From contig NC_134027.1 in NCBI RefSeq assembly GCF_964204645.1, forward strand, positions 19,210,485 through 19,274,484: a stretch of 64,000 nucleotides of DNA, read 5' to 3'. The stretch is from Tubulanus polymorphus. Taxonomy: Eukaryota > Nemertea > Palaeonemertea > Tubulaniformes > Tubulanidae. Positions within the stretch are counted from its first letter, which is position 1; each line of letters opens with the position of its first letter. The notes under the pieces are model-generated. The model did no database searches, was not told the DNA's origin, and was given only the letters and a program-made list of their open reading frames with translations. The position numbers and the translations under genes were made by a program. This document shows positions 11,217 to 22,935 of the stretch, one piece after another.

Positions 11217-11503
11217 GCCTAGAGGCCGCAATTGTTGACCGAATGTTTTCAAACTTGCTACACAAGTAGTATATCACTTTGCCCCGAATCCTATTTAGAA
11301 TTGGGGTGACTCGATTTGCATAATGGCCACCAGGGGCAGACATGAAAAATGATGTTAATAGCCTAGAGGCTGCAATTGTTGACTGATTTATTTCAAACTT
11401 TGCACACAAGTAGGGTATCACTTGGGCGAAAACCCTATTTGAAATTGGGTCGATTCGATTCAAATTATGGCTACCAGGGGCCGACCTGAAAAACAACCTC
11501 AAC
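11217..11503. repeat. tandem pair of ~143-bp units
   Basis: Unit 1 spans 11217-11359 and unit 2 spans 11360-11503. Both start AGCCTAGAGGC(C/T)GCAATTG and share CACACAAGTAG, GTATCACTT, AATTGGG, GATTC and ACCAGGGGC. A third unit starts at 11504 (AGCCTAGCGGCC) but breaks off. This is probably a fragment of a longer satellite-like family. Confidence 0.8.
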
Positions 11504-11747
11504 AGCCTAGCGGCCATTGGGCGGAAAATGTAGGAATTTCGATGTGAAATCGTTTTTTGGTTCGATTTTGATAGGTGATATATGGAAATGAAATTTTAAG
11601 AGAGGAGGAACAGGATATGTAAGTGTAATGGCGCAGCTCAGCCTCTCGTTTCTTTGGATTGACTGCTTTCTCATCTGTTATTTTCTTATGTATTAATCAT
11701 ATTTTTGTTATATAAACGGTTGCTTCGAAACAGTCCTTCATCATAGG

Positions 11748-11806
<59 letters not shown>

Positions 11807-13626
11807 TATAAAACACCAGTAATGTCTTCTCAAGAGTATTACCAATATCATACTGTTATTCATTGATTTTGTAAAAATTCTCCATGAAAGTAAGACATCG
11901 TATCCCTGGTTAGATACCCTCATTTGAATATGGTCATCGTTACGTATATATGAGTTGAAAGAATAAAGGACATATCTCCATTACAACAATAGCTCATACG
12001 GTTCTGACAGCATTACCGCAAATAGACCTGCATCTTGAGCCTTGCTATGAGAGTCGTTCCGTGTGATGAGATCTGAGATGCATTCACTGAAGAATACTAA
12101 ATAGTCCAGCTGACCATTGACGCAAAACTTCAATAATGTTCGCAGCTGTAATCTCTCTCTCTCTACATGGCCAATCTCATGCTGTAACTTGTTCGCTATT
12201 CGAACTTGAACTAATCAACAGTCTGTATTTTGGCCACCATAATTAATTGAACCGTATTTTTATTGAATGAATGAATTTATTGTTCAAATAAGAGATAAGG
12301 CAAGGTAAATATTTTTTTGCTTTTAGCCCAAAAAGGTCAATACATATGATATTACAGCATATAGTTTTTTTTTATATAAAAGTTTTTGTCAATTTATGAC
12401 ACAGCAATTTACAATATTGAATGCGCTTGAAATTTAGGTTTAAGTACTGTGCGGTTGGCGTATAGGCCTAACAGATTAGAGAAAAATATTACTGATGAGA
12501 ATGTTGTAACGTTGGCTCTCATATCCGGGGTTTTTTGTAGTCATTAGTTTTCGATTAATTCCATTCGGATGACGATATATCTCCTCAGGAATTGTTGTTT
12601 AGTGAGCTGTTGCTGGTGCTGCGGCAAGAAGTGGACAGGGCAGTAGATAGAACTTTATAGAAGAGATCTTTTCAGGAGTTTATCGAATGTCCTGCTCGTC
12701 CTAATACCTTGCCACCCATAAGCCACTGACGAACTGGGGTATTAGAATTTCTTTGAATTAATCAATAACTCAATTGCTGAATTTAGAAAAATATTTTGCT
12801 GAATCATTGATTTTTTTATAAAATACGCGGAATCCATAAGAAATTTACATATTCAACAGAAATCTTCTGCGGTGGGCTAAAATTTTTGATCGAATTTAGC
12901 TATAAGAAATTTTTTTGTATGGTGTTATTCAGATTCAGTTATTCAGAATTTCAGATGGACTACGGTAAGGATCTTTGGCGATCATCGCAGGTACTGAGGG
13001 TCATGGAGTCACTTAAAAAATTAAGTCACTTCTGAAAGGAATTTACCAAACTATGTATCAGTAACCATGCCAGTCTCTGTGGAAGAGATTCGTCGTATAT
13101 ATCACCATCGGTGCCTGCATCCATATTCAAATTCAAGTATTGTTAACATTGATATTGCTCTCAATGTATTAACTGCCAACAAATATGGTGCCACTGATAT
13201 AATAGTAGGGCCTATATTACGATGATTTAACTAAATGAGTGAAATAGGAAAAAAACTTATCATCTGCGATTTAGTTAATTTAGTGGTTCATCGATGCAGT
13301 GAAGCTCGAACACTGGTCGTACTAGGCCCTGATTGAACCCTCACGACCGTGAGCAGGCAACGAAATCACAGCTATCAAACAGGGCTGTGCAGTCTGAACA
13401 ACGGACCTAAATCCACTAGAATCCAGCTACTTTGAAACCGGATCCAGCGCATGAGCTGATCATAAATTCTATGATGCTTACTAATGGATTGCGCCCATTA
13501 CATTAGCATGTATTCAGAAATTATATCGCAATGCATTAATACGCGATATTATTATTGATAGATATTCAACCAGATGTTTTCATCGTAAATTTCAAGGCTG
13601 CCTATAAGCAGTTCTCACTTGGTGAC
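11504..13626. other. intronic sequence without recognised gene
   Basis: Includes an (AT)n microsatellite at 11750-11807 and a CT tract at 12152-12164. The rest is unique AT-rich sequence. Minus-strand ORFs with IYIYIY runs are artefacts of (AT)n. Confidence 0.5.
11750..11807. repeat. (AT)n microsatellite
   Basis: Nearly pure AT dinucleotides with one GT interruption. Confidence 0.95.
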
Positions 13627-14285
13627 CTAGACGTATCGGCCCCACTCCGTGAGGTTGCGCCACCGCGCGGGATTTACGCGAAGCAGCAAACACAAACATG
13701 GCCACTCTCTCAATTTTCAATGATAGAAATCGTGTGTGCATTTGAATTATTTCGGCTGTTAAGGTTTTAAGGCACAATATAAGTTGATGATGTGATATGG
13801 CGATGTTAATTAATGATAATTCCGCAGTGAAGCTAGTCACGAACGGTGTACAGCTGCCAAAAACACTGAAATGTGCGTAGTTGCGTAACTATTTGCAGTG
13901 AATTGCAGATGAAACATGAAGCCTTAACGGCCGTTTAAAAAAAAATTATACCAATCGCAATTGTAAAATAAAAATGAGATAGAACCTAAGTTAAAATTCT
14001 GGCCATTTCTAAAATGTTATTACTAATTTTTAGTCAGTGCCGAACGTTTAGTTTTCCAACCATAATGAGGGGTGGTAGGTAGTCATGCAATTCAAGTCAT
14101 CATTTATTACACGTTACTTCCGTGTTGTTGAAAATCTTGCGAGTCCTGGACCAAACCCCATTGAACAATGTGATCTGTGTGCTGGCCACAAATGCACACA
14201 GATCACACTACACTACCCATTACACACTCCAGTACCCACAGCTTTCATGTATCCATCCAAATATTTAGAGTGTCTTTCTTCCTGG
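13627..14285 (+). repeat. long dispersed repeat, copy 1 (659 bp)
   Basis: This segment matches 55142-55811 nearly base for base, starting CTAGACGTATCGGCCCCACT and ending GTGTCTTTCTTCCTGG, after which the flanks diverge. The copies differ by scattered substitutions and by an 11-bp insertion in copy 2 after ACGAACGGTG. Inside is a CpG-rich start with ATGGCCACTCTCTCAATTTT (a 15-codon ORF here), and a perfect 13-bp hairpin stem at 14169-14181/14195-14207 (TGTGATCTGTGTG). There are no terminal inverted repeats or poly-A tail, so the class is unknown. Either a transposable element or a duplicated promoter-first-exon block is possible. Confidence 0.8.
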
Positions 14286-14437
14286 ATTTTAGAAACATGG
14301 TGAAATCAATATGCCTACACATTGAAAAAAGTAATAATGATTTTCATTTTCGGATGCAAAAAACTGCTTAAGTTTATGAACTGTAGAATGTTCCTGGTAT
14401 TGAGCCAGCCCTCTTGTTTGGCTTAATAGGTACTATA
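14286..14437. other. short unique spacer
   Basis: Nothing recognised. Confidence 0.4.
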
Positions 14438-14757
14438 GCCGCGGTCACACAAACATTTTTAAACGTGGTCAAAATTTGCCCTGCCAGATTACGCTCAGGC
14501 TTACCATTCACATCACTGCTACGTAAATAGGTCAGTGCCTGTTCGTGAAGGGCCAAATTTGGTCTTACCATAAATGCCATTTTAGTCCTCATTCTAGCAG
14601 TGGTCAAATTATTTGCTAAGAATGGTAATTAGTTCTGGAAGTGACTCACCTCGCTTACCAAAGCAACGTTTTAATTTGGGCATGGGTTTGATTTGACTCA
14701 CGTCTGGTGTGGGCCAGTTTGATCCGGGCCAAATCATCTCCATGTGATCAAGGCTTT
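14438..14757. mobile_element. family 1 MITE copy
   Basis: Starts TATAGCCGCGGTCACAC and ends CATGTGATCAAGGCTTTAT. The interior keeps GGAAGTGACTCACCTCGCTT and GATCCGGGCCAAATCATCTC. Confidence 0.6.
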
Positions 14758-15299
14758 ATCTATTCTTACTTTATCGATCGGTATTCTTGCCTTAATTCTG
14801 GCCACATCTAGTCCTTCATGAACGTTGCGCAGTCGATTGCGTCAAATTCTATAACTCCAAATTCATATTCCCTCCATGCAGTCTTAATTAGAATATGGTA
14901 ATTAGTTAGAATTCAAATCTCGCAGCTAATCAATCATCAATTGATTGACAACGGCAGATATAAACTGTAAATTGGCTGTATATCAATCTTTTGATAAAAA
15001 TACAAAACTTTTTTATATAAGTTGCCAGGATTTCCAATTATGTTCTAGTAGACTTGACATCTCACGGTTTTGTAGACTCGGGATAGTTATCTTTTGCAGA
15101 AAAGCGTTGAATATGAAAAATTGTGGCTTTGGGCTAGGTTCTAGTCCAATAGTTTAGTTTAGAATGGAAACTCATTTAACTGTTAGGAGTCAGTCAAACT
15201 TGAACAAGAACTGTTTAACTGAATCATTATGAAAAATGAGCTGAAACTGGTCTAAGGAAGATTCCAATGCAGGGACTGAAACAAAACTCTACTATGGTT
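14758..15299. other. intronic sequence without recognised gene
   Basis: Unique AT-rich sequence; nothing supported. Confidence 0.45.
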
Positions 15300-15528
15300 T
15301 TGAACTCGCATGACGTAGTGACCGAGCGGTTTAAGCGGTCATTGGTCATTGGTCTCGTCTATCCAGGTTTATGGGTTCGAATCCTGGTGATGATGGAGTT
15401 TCTTGGTTGAAGTTTCTTGTTTGGTCTTCTCAATTGGGAAAAAAGATACATTGAACATGCTATTAATGCCTCGCTAGCGCTCAGTGGGTTGAGGATATTA
15501 GAAAATAAAAGAAATAAATTGAACTCGC
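15300..15528 (+). mobile_element. tRNA-derived SINE with intact target-site duplication
   Basis: The element (15310-15518) has a pol III A box TGACCGAGCGG (15319-15329, one mismatch) and a perfect B box GGTTCGAATCC (15374-15384). The 44-bp spacing fits a Leu/Ser-type tRNA head with a long variable arm. A tRNA-unrelated body of about 115 bp follows, ending in an A-rich tail (GAAAATAAAAGAAATAAA). It is flanked by a perfect 10-bp direct repeat, TTGAACTCGC (15300-15309 and 15519-15528), the mark of LINE-driven retroposition. The intact duplication implies a fairly recent insertion. Confidence 0.85.
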
Positions 15529-16039
15529 GCGCGCATACGGCCGAACAAAAAGGTAATGAAATACGCTGATTTTGATAACCTGTTGATTTTTAATGCCATA
15601 TTCAACTTAAGGCAATATGTACACATGAAAATCTTTTACTCACTTCTCAAGGATTGTACTTTGTGATTGTGAATTGCCTCAGCCCAATCAATTTTGCTTT
15701 AGGGTAATTATCGACTAATTGCAAAGCGCTTTCGTATTGGTGATGTTCAAACGGCGCGTTGATTTACAATGGCAGGGTTTATGCTGTGACAGTCTTGAGG
15801 AGTAATGTGGCAGATTCTTGCTGATACCATACTGGTTGGAAATACAGTAGCTAGAGTTTCTTGCGATACCTGTTTGAATTTGTATCAGCAAGGAACATAG
15901 CATAGTCATGCAATGCCATTGGGGTGAAATCGTTGAAGTTCTGGACTATGAAATCCCTGTGGTTTGCACGTGTATTTCGCTAGTCCTTATGAAGAAGGGT
16001 GGCTGTCTTACAGTGGAATAGTGCACATTACACTTAACA
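15529..16039. other. intronic sequence without recognised gene
   Basis: Starts with an alternating GCGCGCGC stretch after the SINE; otherwise unique. Nothing supported. Confidence 0.45.
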
Positions 16040-16240
16040 AAAATTATACCTTGTTTCTCCACAGCGGCCGGTAATTTTTGTAAAATATAATAAAAATTGT
16101 AATCAGTTCATTTTTGTAGCTGCGGGGTGTTATGGTAAAATTGATCACGATTTAAAAATAAATAATGTACAGGGTAGATAGGTGGCCGGCCGGGTCACCT
16201 TTAAAAGCTCAGCAAAGTGGAGAAACAAGGTATCAATTTT
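16040..16240. mobile_element. small 201-bp MITE
   Basis: The left end reads ATACCTTGTTTCTCCAC (16046-16062) and the right end is its exact inverse GTGGAGAAACAAGGTAT (16217-16233), extended by AAAATT on both sides with one indel. GGCCGG words sit inside next to both TIRs. It has no ORF. The ends do not match the other families in this window. Confidence 0.7.
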
Positions 16241-16390
16241 TCTAGCCTTACATTAATATATAGATCAGGATTGTTGGTATAATTATGCGTACAGAGGTCC
16301 TAAATGCATATTGCAATAAATATTATGAGCCATTAACCATACATAGTATGTTATGCGTATACACAGCCGAGTCTGATGGGATTTATGGTG

Positions 16391-16392
16391 TG

Positions 16393-16423
<31 letters not shown>

Positions 16424-16433
16424 GTATATATAT
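16391..16433. repeat. (TA)n microsatellite with TG interruptions
   Basis: Directly visible; the overlapping minus-strand IYIYIY ORFs are artefacts. Confidence 0.9.
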
Positions 16434-16616
16434 CGTGAATGTGTGACAACTGTGCATATGTATGCTACTGAGGCTGATTTCATGTGTGTAGATTGTTTGT
16501 AGAATAAGATTAACGTTCCACTGATGCAGTCTTGTGGGTAGGAGGTCCCGCAGGACTGGCCAAGTATGACTGGGAGTATAATAGGCTTTCATAAGCCACG
16601 ATGGCGCTGAGTCAAT

Positions 16617-18663
16617 AGCTGTGATCAAACGGAGACAATTTGGCCCTGGCCAAATAAAGAAGTTTCCAGTTTCTAGGCGCCATTTTGTGGCGGTCCCTTG
16701 AGGTCCCCATTGTTGCGATAATTTGCGCTCATTTTCAAAACATAAGTTTCGATTAAATATCACATAGTTCTGCAGTCCCTTGCTCGATTAACTTAATTTA
16801 TACACCATTTTAAAGGAAATGAAATGCAGATATTTGTTGGTAATTCTTGGATTTTTTGAACGCAACAATTGAGAACAGTAACGCTATGAAACCAAGGACC
16901 GCATATCTTAACCGCGCGTAAATGAAATCGCGATATTCATTAATTTTGAAATATCTAAGTATATCTTGAAGCTATATTTCCGATTTTCACAGAGGTTAAA
17001 GAGGGTTATTTGCAGTTTAGGCCTGCTTTAGAATTTTTTGAATATCTTTCCTGAGGACTGATCTGTACCCGCTTGAGTTTGAGATTACGCGCAAAAGGGG
17101 TCTCCCACTGCGCACCGCCATTTCACCGAACATTGAGATTTACGAAAAGAAATCGCAAAAATAAGATTTTATACTGGTTTGATATCATTAATATTGCTTC
17201 TTCTGGTTATATATTACCTTTTTTTTCGTATGTTTAAAAATCGACTTTGAGTGCTTTGAGGAATTTGAGTTTTGTAGCGATGGGAAATTGAAGAATTTCT
17301 TGTAAGAGTGGGGACGTTCTGTGTTGGTTGCATAGGTGGCCTAGTTGAGAGCCTAATTTGCTTTTCAACAGAATGTTCCACTCATGGATGGACACTAGAA
17401 CAAAATCTAAGTTTTTATATATTTTTGAATATGCGGCACAGCTTTAAGTAGCCCAACTGGACGTTGAGCCCCTAAAACAGAATATCAAATGGGGGACAGG
17501 ATCATTTTTAAATATAATATTGATATTTTATATCAGTCAGGTTATCTGGTCGATGTTTTCCAGCAAAAAGGTTGAGATTCAGTAAATTCATTGTATGATC
17601 CCATGGATGAGGGATTACCGGAGAGAGATATGTGTTGAAATATGTCCTAAGCGTTTAAATTGACTGGCACATTTCACCATGGACTCTAAAACGTTTTGGG
17701 CCCATGATTTCACCGAACACAAAATCGGCGCTAGGCTGGACGGGCTGCATGGCGACAATTCCCCAACTGGGCCGTTCAAACTTCAAAGCGGGACAAACCA
17801 GATCCCGAATCCAGCTAAACTAATTGCCCCCGCCAAAATACAGTACAAACAAGATACGGATTATAATCTCAAAATATCCCCATGGAAAAAGTGAAGAAAT
17901 CAAATTGCATTTAAAGATTTCTTTTCACAAATCTCAGTGTTCAGTGAAATGGCGGTGCGCAGTGGGAGACCCCTTTTGCGCGTAATCTCAAACTCAAGCG
18001 GGTACAGATCAGTCGTCAGGAAAGATATTCAAAAAAATTCAACGCAGGCTTAAACTGCAAATAACCCTCTTTAACCTTTGTGAAAATTGGAAATATAGCT
18101 TCAAGATATACTTAGATATTTCAAAATCAATAAATATTGCGATTTCTTTTACGCGCGGTTAAGATATGCGGTCCTTGGTTTCACATCGTCACTGTTCTCA
18201 ATTGTTGCATTCAAAAATTCCAAGAATCGCCAACAAATATCTGCATTTCATTTCCTTTAAAATGGTGTATAAATTTAGTTCATCGAGAAAGGGACTGCAG
18301 AACTATGTGATATTCAATCTAAACTTATGTTTTAAAAATGAGCACAAATTATCGCAACAATGGGGACCTTGAGGGACCGCCACAAAATGGCGCCTAGAAA
18401 CTGGAAACTTCTTTATTGGCACAGATCAGACTTGATCCAAATTTGGCCCACGCCTAATTAGAGAGCGAGCTGATGCGCAAATCACGCATTCACTCGATAC
18501 TAAACGATGCTGAAACAAAGGGAAGTGCGTCATTTCCGGTACTTCCGGTCTCGTGCTAAGATTTGGCTCAGACGTTTTTGGTCGTGCCAAATAGGCTCGG
18601 GCACATTTGGCATCCGTGTGAATTGCTGTTCCATGCCAAAAATGCTTGTGCGATCGCGGCTGA
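16617..18663. mobile_element. composite element: long-arm transposon nested in a family 1 MITE
   Basis: Outer ends are family 1 (GTGATCAAACGGAGACAATTT on the left, TGCGATCGCGGCT on the right). At GGCCAAATA | AAGAAGTTTCC (about 16654) a second element starts. Its right end GGAAACTTCTT | TATTGGC is at about 18417, after which family 1 resumes (ATTGGCACAGATCAGACTTG). The inserted element is about 1.76 kb with inverted arms of roughly 520 bp (about 16655-17160 and 17915-18418), close to 95% alike by eye, around a core of about 750 bp. Each arm ends inward with a GGGGTCTCCCACTGCGCACC-type word. TA flanks the insert on both sides. No transposase motif is seen in the core. Confidence 0.75.
17679..17894 (+). 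CDS. unrecognised 71-codon ORF in the core of the long-arm element
   Basis: An ATG-started frame of 71 codons lies just inside the right arm of the composite element. It starts MDSKTFWAHDFTEHKIGARL and goes on through Gly/Pro/Asn- and Lys-rich sequence to a stop after SPWKK. The composition (few Cys, many polar residues) looks more protein-like than most ORFs here, but I recognise no domain, catalytic triad or zinc ligand set. It may be the remnant of the element's own protein, a captured exon, or chance. No splice signal or second exon is evident. Confidence 0.2.
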   Translation: MDSKTFWAHDFTEHKIGARLDGLHGDNSPTGPFKLQSGTNQIPNPAKLIAPAKIQYKQDTDYNLKISPWKK

Positions 18664-18893
18664 TATTATGACACGGTTACACTGGTCTTTGTAAGTCTTT
18701 CACTCATTACTAAAATCATATCATAACGATGCTGTGGCAAGTGAGATGTGTCACTTCCTGATCCTGTTAACCATTACCACGGAATAATTTGACCCTTACT
18801 GAAACTTAGGACTGGCCTGGTGCAACGTTTTTGTCACCGTTGCGAACAGTTAGCACATAGGCCAAAAGCGCTTAATGATCGCAGCTTAAGTCA
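18664..18893. mobile_element. family 1 MITE copy, diverged
   Basis: Follows the previous element directly. Has AACGATGCTGTGGCAAGTGA, GGAATAATTTGACCC and the right end AATGATCGCAGCTTA. Tail-to-head adjacency with the previous copy suggests insertion near an existing end. Confidence 0.45.
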
Positions 18894-20831
18894 GAAGTTA
18901 TGAAACGGGGCCTTGTTGCGTAAATGGAATAGTTGATTGTGTGCAGCGTATTTATGTTCACGACAGGCTGTGTGTGCGTGTGAGTGATATATTTGAGTTT
19001 CCATAAGACGTCCATTCAGATGTTTCTGCCGTAAATGGCATTTTGCGCACCGAAAAAATACCATCACCTTATTTTCTGCCGTTGAATAGGACGGAAACTC
19101 GCCTTTCAAGCGGCGTATTCGACTCGAGAACGACACAAGAGAACCACAGCGTCGGTCTACTACTGCGTAATATAAGCATTATTCATAACAGCGATGGTGA
19201 ATTATAGAGAGACCAATACGCAGTCGGTATATAGCGGTCAGCAGTTTTAGGCAGGCTGTTCTAGGTGATTGATTAATCCCCGGTCATATCCCGCTCCTCC
19301 CATAAAAACAAAAACGTTTTATTTAAGAAGAAAATGCCAGTAATTACAGCCTTGATGAAAGTTTCAACTCTATTAAATTATGGTTTTGCTGTTGCCAATA
19401 ATTGTATACGTTAAAACGATAATGATATATATCATCGTCTGCATAAGGTATGGATATTTCAAATGCTTCTTTGCATTTTTGAACGCTGATTTTTTTACTG
19501 CGAGCTAAATAAAAAATTTATGGTTTGTGGTCATTGAAAATGCGCTCTTTCTTCGTGCCATGGGTGTGAAGTAAAAATCTTTTGAAGCAGATTCTGAATC
19601 TGTTAGAAGGCAGAGGGTTTCTTTTTTGACACAGTAAAATCCGTTACAAAAATGTATATAGATATTGATTAGTATTATCCATTCTCCAAACTCTACGTAG
19701 CTGAATTTTGAAAGAGGGCCTCGTTAAAATTTATATGAGCTTTTTCGCGAATATTTGATCGCAGAAATATTGGTTTTGAAAAGCCAATCAGAAAGCAAAG
19801 ACTCCTCTATGATTGGCTTAGCCGCAGGAATCAGCAGGTGTTCAGGTGAACCCGCGGTATCGTCTACCATTTTACTTCCGGGTTTTTTTTTAAGATCTAG
19901 AATTGTATTTCAAGATTGATTTCTCTGAAAGCTTTAGTTGATTTGGTTTTTGGGAGGAATATTTTTATTTGCACTACGGAAAATATCATTGACCATTGTG
20001 CAACGTCCGGGAAAAAATAGCTTTTTCTTAAATCGGATAGATGACCTTGATATGCTTATTAGTCATGTGCTCAAACTACAAATTCAATCAAATTTTATTC
20101 CGCAAAAAATATCAAATCCAATTCAATATTACTTAATTGAACAAATTAAAACATCAAATCCAATTCAATTTTGTTTTATTGAGCAAATTTAAAAAAATTA
20201 ATTCTATTCCGCATTAAAATCAATAAGACCGAGGGAAAAGATTTATTTGAGGTATTTGTTCCTGCCAGATCCAGTCGCTGTCTGTGCTACTTTTGTATTC
20301 TACGATTGTATTGTGTAAATTATTAGATATTGACTCTTGAGCTGGGAGTGTATTTTGACAAATTTAACCCACAAAATGCATCATCATTTGCCATTTTATG
20401 AAAAGCTGACAGGCTGGCCATAGTGCCCCTTTGGGCTCTTGTTTCGAAAGGATTTATCAATTTCAGTTGTATTTGCATGCAAGATGGCTGCCTGGTGGCC
20501 AAATTGATTCTCAAAATAAATAAAGCAATACTCACAGTATGAACGTGGCTAATGAGTATTAAGATATGAAATATAATATATGTGGTTGCAGTGTATATGT
20601 GGTTGCAGTATTTCTAGCCAATTCATGTATGGTTATTACTAATGGTTTTCTTGCATAGTTTACAAATACACATATGGATATCTACATACTCTACATACTT
20701 ATAATGAGCGTGGTAAGGTGAAACATGCACAATACATGTATGGTAATAAAAACAAGGGAGGCAATAGAGATTTCTGAGCAGCCGAAGAAAATCCTAAGAT
20801 GCCATGCCAGTTTAACCATGTCTACACTAGC
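18894..20831. other. intronic sequence without recognised gene
   Basis: Unique sequence. The part near 18900-19260 has several CpGs. From 20040 to 20215 there is a run rich in AATCCAATTCAAT/ATTGAACAAATT words in loose repetition. Nothing coding is supported. Confidence 0.45.
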
Positions 20832-21092
20832 TCGATCTGTAGTGTGAACGCAGATTCGGCGCTTAGCTAGCCACGTTTTTACATCTTCGTAGTACAATAC
20901 ACTCAACACTAATTATACTCCCCTCTATCGGCACTCTGGGTGACTACTATACTGGGCTTACTAAGTGCCGAATTGCCGACTCTATGTGTGAACGTAACTG
21001 GCTGTGTAAGCGCCGTATTTTGGTGAATTTGGCACCAGCGAAGAAGTACGGTACTTCATAAGCTCCGAATCTAGCGTGAACGCTGCTAGTTA
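20832..21092. mobile_element. family 3 MITE, truncated (right part)
   Basis: Starts within the element at TGTAGTGTGAACGCAGATTC and ends CTAGCGTGAACGCTGCTAG. It matches 25230-25479 closely (CGGCGCTTAGCTAGCC, GGGTGACTACTATACTGGGC, CACCAGCGAAG, TACGGTACTTC). The left third seen in the full copy is missing. Confidence 0.7.
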
Positions 21093-21739
21093 CAGGAGAG
21101 TTCATCATGTGTTGTCATTCGAGTAACTTCTCTATTCATACGAGTTGTATCAACGACTTGGGCAATTAGCGCTTATTCACTGTCACTTCTTCTGCTGCTA
21201 TCTAACCTGTCTGATTTGATTTCCCGCAGATTTATAAATGAATTACTGTCAGTTGATTTCATTCATCCTATTCAAACACACACAATTGCAGCGTTTTTGT
21301 TCTCATGAAAAAGAAACTGCCATCTGGTCAGTAGATATATTATCCCAATCCAGTCGTCCAGATTGGAGCATGTAGTGGATTTGACATGACGCTCTATGCG
21401 ATTCCCCTTCATGATTCGGGTTTCTTTTTTTCCGACGTCAGAGAAGAACCATTGTTGGCTTGCGAACTCTACCGCCACCATATTCGAACCCATGATGCCT
21501 AGATTAATGAGACACAATTGGGAGAAGACCAATGGCTCAAACCACTCGGTCGCCGTGGCTCTGTTTATTGCATCCATGACAGGTTTACGAAGCAATCACA
21601 TTTGCTTTCATCGCGCTAAGAAAATGCAATTGATAAAAACAGTTGATATACCGCTGAAAAACAACAGGTCCAATCATTTGTAACATTAGTGCCAAATGCA
21701 TCTATGTCTCTAATTGCATCTATTTCATCTTTCCATAAC

Positions 21740-22020
21740 GATGAAACTTTGTACCAATAATCTGTGGACCAAAGCCTAAGAGTTGCTTTTGGAATTGATC
21801 TCTTAAGGAGTGTCCAACAGTGTGTGGGGCCTAAATCTCTATTAATTGCTATTAGTCCTTCAGATTTTATTAAATCAGGATGAAACTTTGTCCCATTGAT
21901 ATAGGGGTCAATACCTAAAACAATATGGAGGCGCTTTCTATCAGATCACGACTTAATTTTCTGTCATGCCTATGTGATATGGTTCATGGGCCTCAGGAAT
22001 ATGGAGCCATTTTTTTTTAC
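21740..22020. repeat. diverged ~139-bp tandem units
   Basis: Two units start GATGAAACTTTGT at 21740 and 21879 and share CC-AT, ATCT/ATAG and CCTAA words. The similarity is moderate. Confidence 0.4.
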
Positions 22021-22867
22021 CCTATGGGGTGTCCTTGGAGTGGGGTCTATGTTACTATGAATCATTACTCATACTACAGTTTTTATTGGATCTCTTCTGA
22101 ATTTTATATTAATGTTCAATGGATGAAACTAAAACGCTCTAGACCCCTTGTTTAGGGATTTGACCCCCAGGGGTGCCCTTCTGGGTTGTGCCCATCTCTA
22201 ATCTTCTTCTGGATACCTTAACCAATCCCTTGGGGGGTACCCTTATCGATAGGGGGCCATTAGATAAATGAAGAATGATAAAGTTAATAAAACACAGCCG
22301 AGCTGTATCAAGCCGACAGTTAGACTGCTTGTTTATAATATGCAACCTCAAAGGAATACAAATCTTTTTAGATGAGAAAATTGTAAACAGAAAAAAATCT
22401 TGAACTGAAATGAGAATTACATAATTTTTCATTGTCAAAAGAGAGTCTTTACATCGCTAGTTTTTGCACATGGAGCGATTGATGAGGTAATAGCCACGAT
22501 CACACAGTGATCGGGCCAATCATGCGCATAGGGGTCTTATGATTTTGCAAAATGAAACAAGTTTTGCTGTATTGCAGAGACTTTGTTTTGACTGTTTCGT
22601 ACGCTATGCGCATTATTATAAAACTGACAACTACTCGGATTACTGTGGCAGTTCTAAGGGCCGATGACGGTTCGGAAAATATAAGGAAAACACGGATCGA
22701 AAGATATTCAGAGTCGGCGAAAAGAGATTTGTCGATGGAAGGAATTCAGATAATTCTTACTGCGTCGCGGTTTCCATCGAGAGCCAATCCGCGGTAGCTA
22801 TACTGTGTATAAAATTGCCGCTCTTAATTGGATACAAATTCTTTAAAGACGTTGACTGAATTCATCG

Positions 22868-22935
22868 CCTCTCTCTCACTCGTCGAGAAAGAGGAAGAGC
22901 GAGAGAAAGAGAAAGAGCTGGAGAGAGAAAGTGAT
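22868..22935. repeat. GA/CT-rich simple sequence
   Basis: A CT stretch is followed by a long GA-rich stretch. It could fold as an imperfect hairpin. Confidence 0.7.

Noticed and set aside
14085-14371. Plus-strand ORFs inside the 659-bp repeat
   Set aside because: Not conserved to the end in the second copy, and the Cys/His residues come from the hairpin sequence. No known domain.
15300-15400. tRNA gene
   Set aside because: A and B boxes are present, but the acceptor stem does not pair and the sequence has a SINE body, tail and target duplication. No intact tRNA gene was seen in the window.
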